This document shows, in pieces, positions 40,703-41,435 of a stretch of DNA of 41,435 nucleotides (positions are counted from its first letter, which is position 1; every line of letters starts with the position of its first letter). Source of the DNA: Polaromonas sp. (GTDB lineage: Bacteria; Pseudomonadota; Gammaproteobacteria; Burkholderiales; Burkholderiaceae); the NCBI GenBank assembly GCA_013823505.1, contig PNMH01000031.1, positions 1-41,435 on the forward strand, read 5' to 3'. Position numbers and translations under genes: made by a program. A model generated the notes under the pieces. That model was not told where the DNA came from. It saw only the letters and a program-made list of their open reading frames with translations, and made no database searches.

Positions 40703-41435
40703 ATGAAACTCATCGACTCCATCCTCACGCAGGCCGCGGGCATCGCTGCCGTGCGACGCGACATCCACGCCCACCCCGAACTCTGCTTCCAGGAAGTGCG
40801 CACCGCCGACGTGGTGGCGGCCAAGCTCACCGAGTGGGGCATTCCCGTGCACCGTGGCATGGGCACCACCGGCGTCGTGGGCATCGTGCATGGCCGGGAT
40901 GGCGGTGCCTGCGGTCGTGCCATCGGTCTGCGCGCCGACATCGACGCCCTGCCCATGCAGGAACACAACACCTTTGCGCACGCCAGCCAGCACGCCGGCA
41001 AGATGCACGCCTGTGGCCACGACGGCCACACCGCCATGCTGCTCGCCGCGGCCCAGCACTTTGCCAAGCACCGCAACTTTGACGGCACGGTCTACCTGAT
41101 CTTCCAGCCGGCCGAAGAGGGCGGCGGTGGTGCGCGCGAGATGATCAAGGACGGCCTGTTCGAGCAGTTCCCGGTGGAGTCGGTGTTCGGCATGCACAAC
41201 TGGCCCGGCATGGCGGTGGGCACGTTTGCCGCCAGTGCCGGCCCGGTCATGGCATCGAGCAACGAGTTCCACATCGTCATCCGCGGCAAGGGTTCGCACG
41301 CCGCCTTGCCCCACAACGGCATCGACCCGGTGCCGGTGGCTTGCCAGATGGTGATGGCCTTCCAGACCATCATCTCGCGCAACAAGAAGCCGGTGGACGC
41401 AGGCGTCATTTCGGTCACCATGATCCACACCGGCG
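40703..41435 (+). CDS. M20 family amidohydrolase, hippurate hydrolase-like (cut by the right edge)
   Basis: The 244 visible residues form most of the catalytic domain and the start of the lid domain of an M20D metallopeptidase/amidohydrolase, which removes acyl groups from N-acyl amino acids such as hippurate. Metal and active-site motifs are visible: RRDIHAHPELCFQE, GLRADIDALPMQE, KMHACGHDGHTAMLL, and FQPAEEGGGGAREMI. The lid domain starts near FHIVIRGKGSHAALPHNGIDPV. The ATG at 40703 is preceded by AAAGGTCTCC. Homologues are about 390-400 residues (recalled), so about 150 C-terminal residues lie outside the window. Confidence 0.93.
   Translation, partial: MKLIDSILTQAAGIAAVRRDIHAHPELCFQEVRTADVVAAKLTEWGIPVHRGMGTTGVVGIVHGRDGGACGRAIGLRADIDALPMQEHNTFAHASQHAGKMHACGHDGHTAMLLAAAQHFAKHRNFDGTVYLIFQPAEEGGGGAREMIKDGLFEQFPVESVFGMHNWPGMAVGTFAASAGPVMASSNEFHIVIRGKGSHAALPHNGIDPVPVACQMVMAFQTIISRNKKPVDAGVISVTMIHTG

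Overview
The window is about 41 kb of high-GC, densely coded chromosomal DNA. Gene content points to a betaproteobacterium of the order Burkholderiales, probably a Comamonadaceae member (Hydrogenophaga-like; inferred from gene families, not from a marker gene). Typical signs are a fused isobutyryl-CoA mutase IcmF, a type III pantothenate kinase, a WS/DGAT wax ester synthase, a PHA-granule protein, TRAP transporters and orphan periplasmic binding proteins. I saw no tRNA, rRNA, CRISPR, transposase or phage gene.

Layout. 1-6.9 kb: amn (cut by the left edge), a DUF4010 membrane protein, a glutathione block (LysR regulator and gor, divergent from a glutathione S-transferase), a flavin-type oxidase and an SDR. 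7.0-9.9 kb: a secreted alpha/beta hydrolase and a lipoprotein, followed by a decayed second copy of the same pair. 10-17.4 kb: 3-hydroxyacyl-CoA dehydrogenase, GMC oxidoreductase with a small monooxygenase, arginase, a beta-helix lipoprotein, a DUF6352-like protein and a lipid kinase. 17.4-21.7 kb: a ppk2-icmF-lipid kinase operon behind an unusual operator of four ACGT tetramers. 21.7-25.5 kb: a TRAP transporter operon (dctP, dctQ, dctM) with an internal attenuator and a terminator.

25.8-31.4 kb is the most interesting part. A persulfide dioxygenase/rhodanese gene is followed by a complete alpha-hydroxyketone quorum-sensing locus: a CqsA/LqsA-type autoinducer synthase, an LqsR-like response regulator, a CqsS/LqsS-like membrane sensor kinase and a divergent LuxR-type regulator. 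A 20-bp perfect palindrome upstream of the synthase and a second dyad at the start of the luxR gene share one operator, CTGTCA-N4-TGACAG. This suggests that the LuxR-type protein is wired into alpha-hydroxyketone signalling.

31.5-41.4 kb: coaX; a lipid-storage group (WS/DGAT, acyl-CoA-binding protein, PHA-system protein); a putative zinc aminopeptidase lipoprotein; a molybdopterin oxidoreductase; two orphan branched-chain-amino-acid-type binding proteins; and an M20 amidohydrolase cut by the right edge. The overall theme is acyl-CoA, storage-lipid and amino-acid metabolism, with a signalling island between housekeeping genes.
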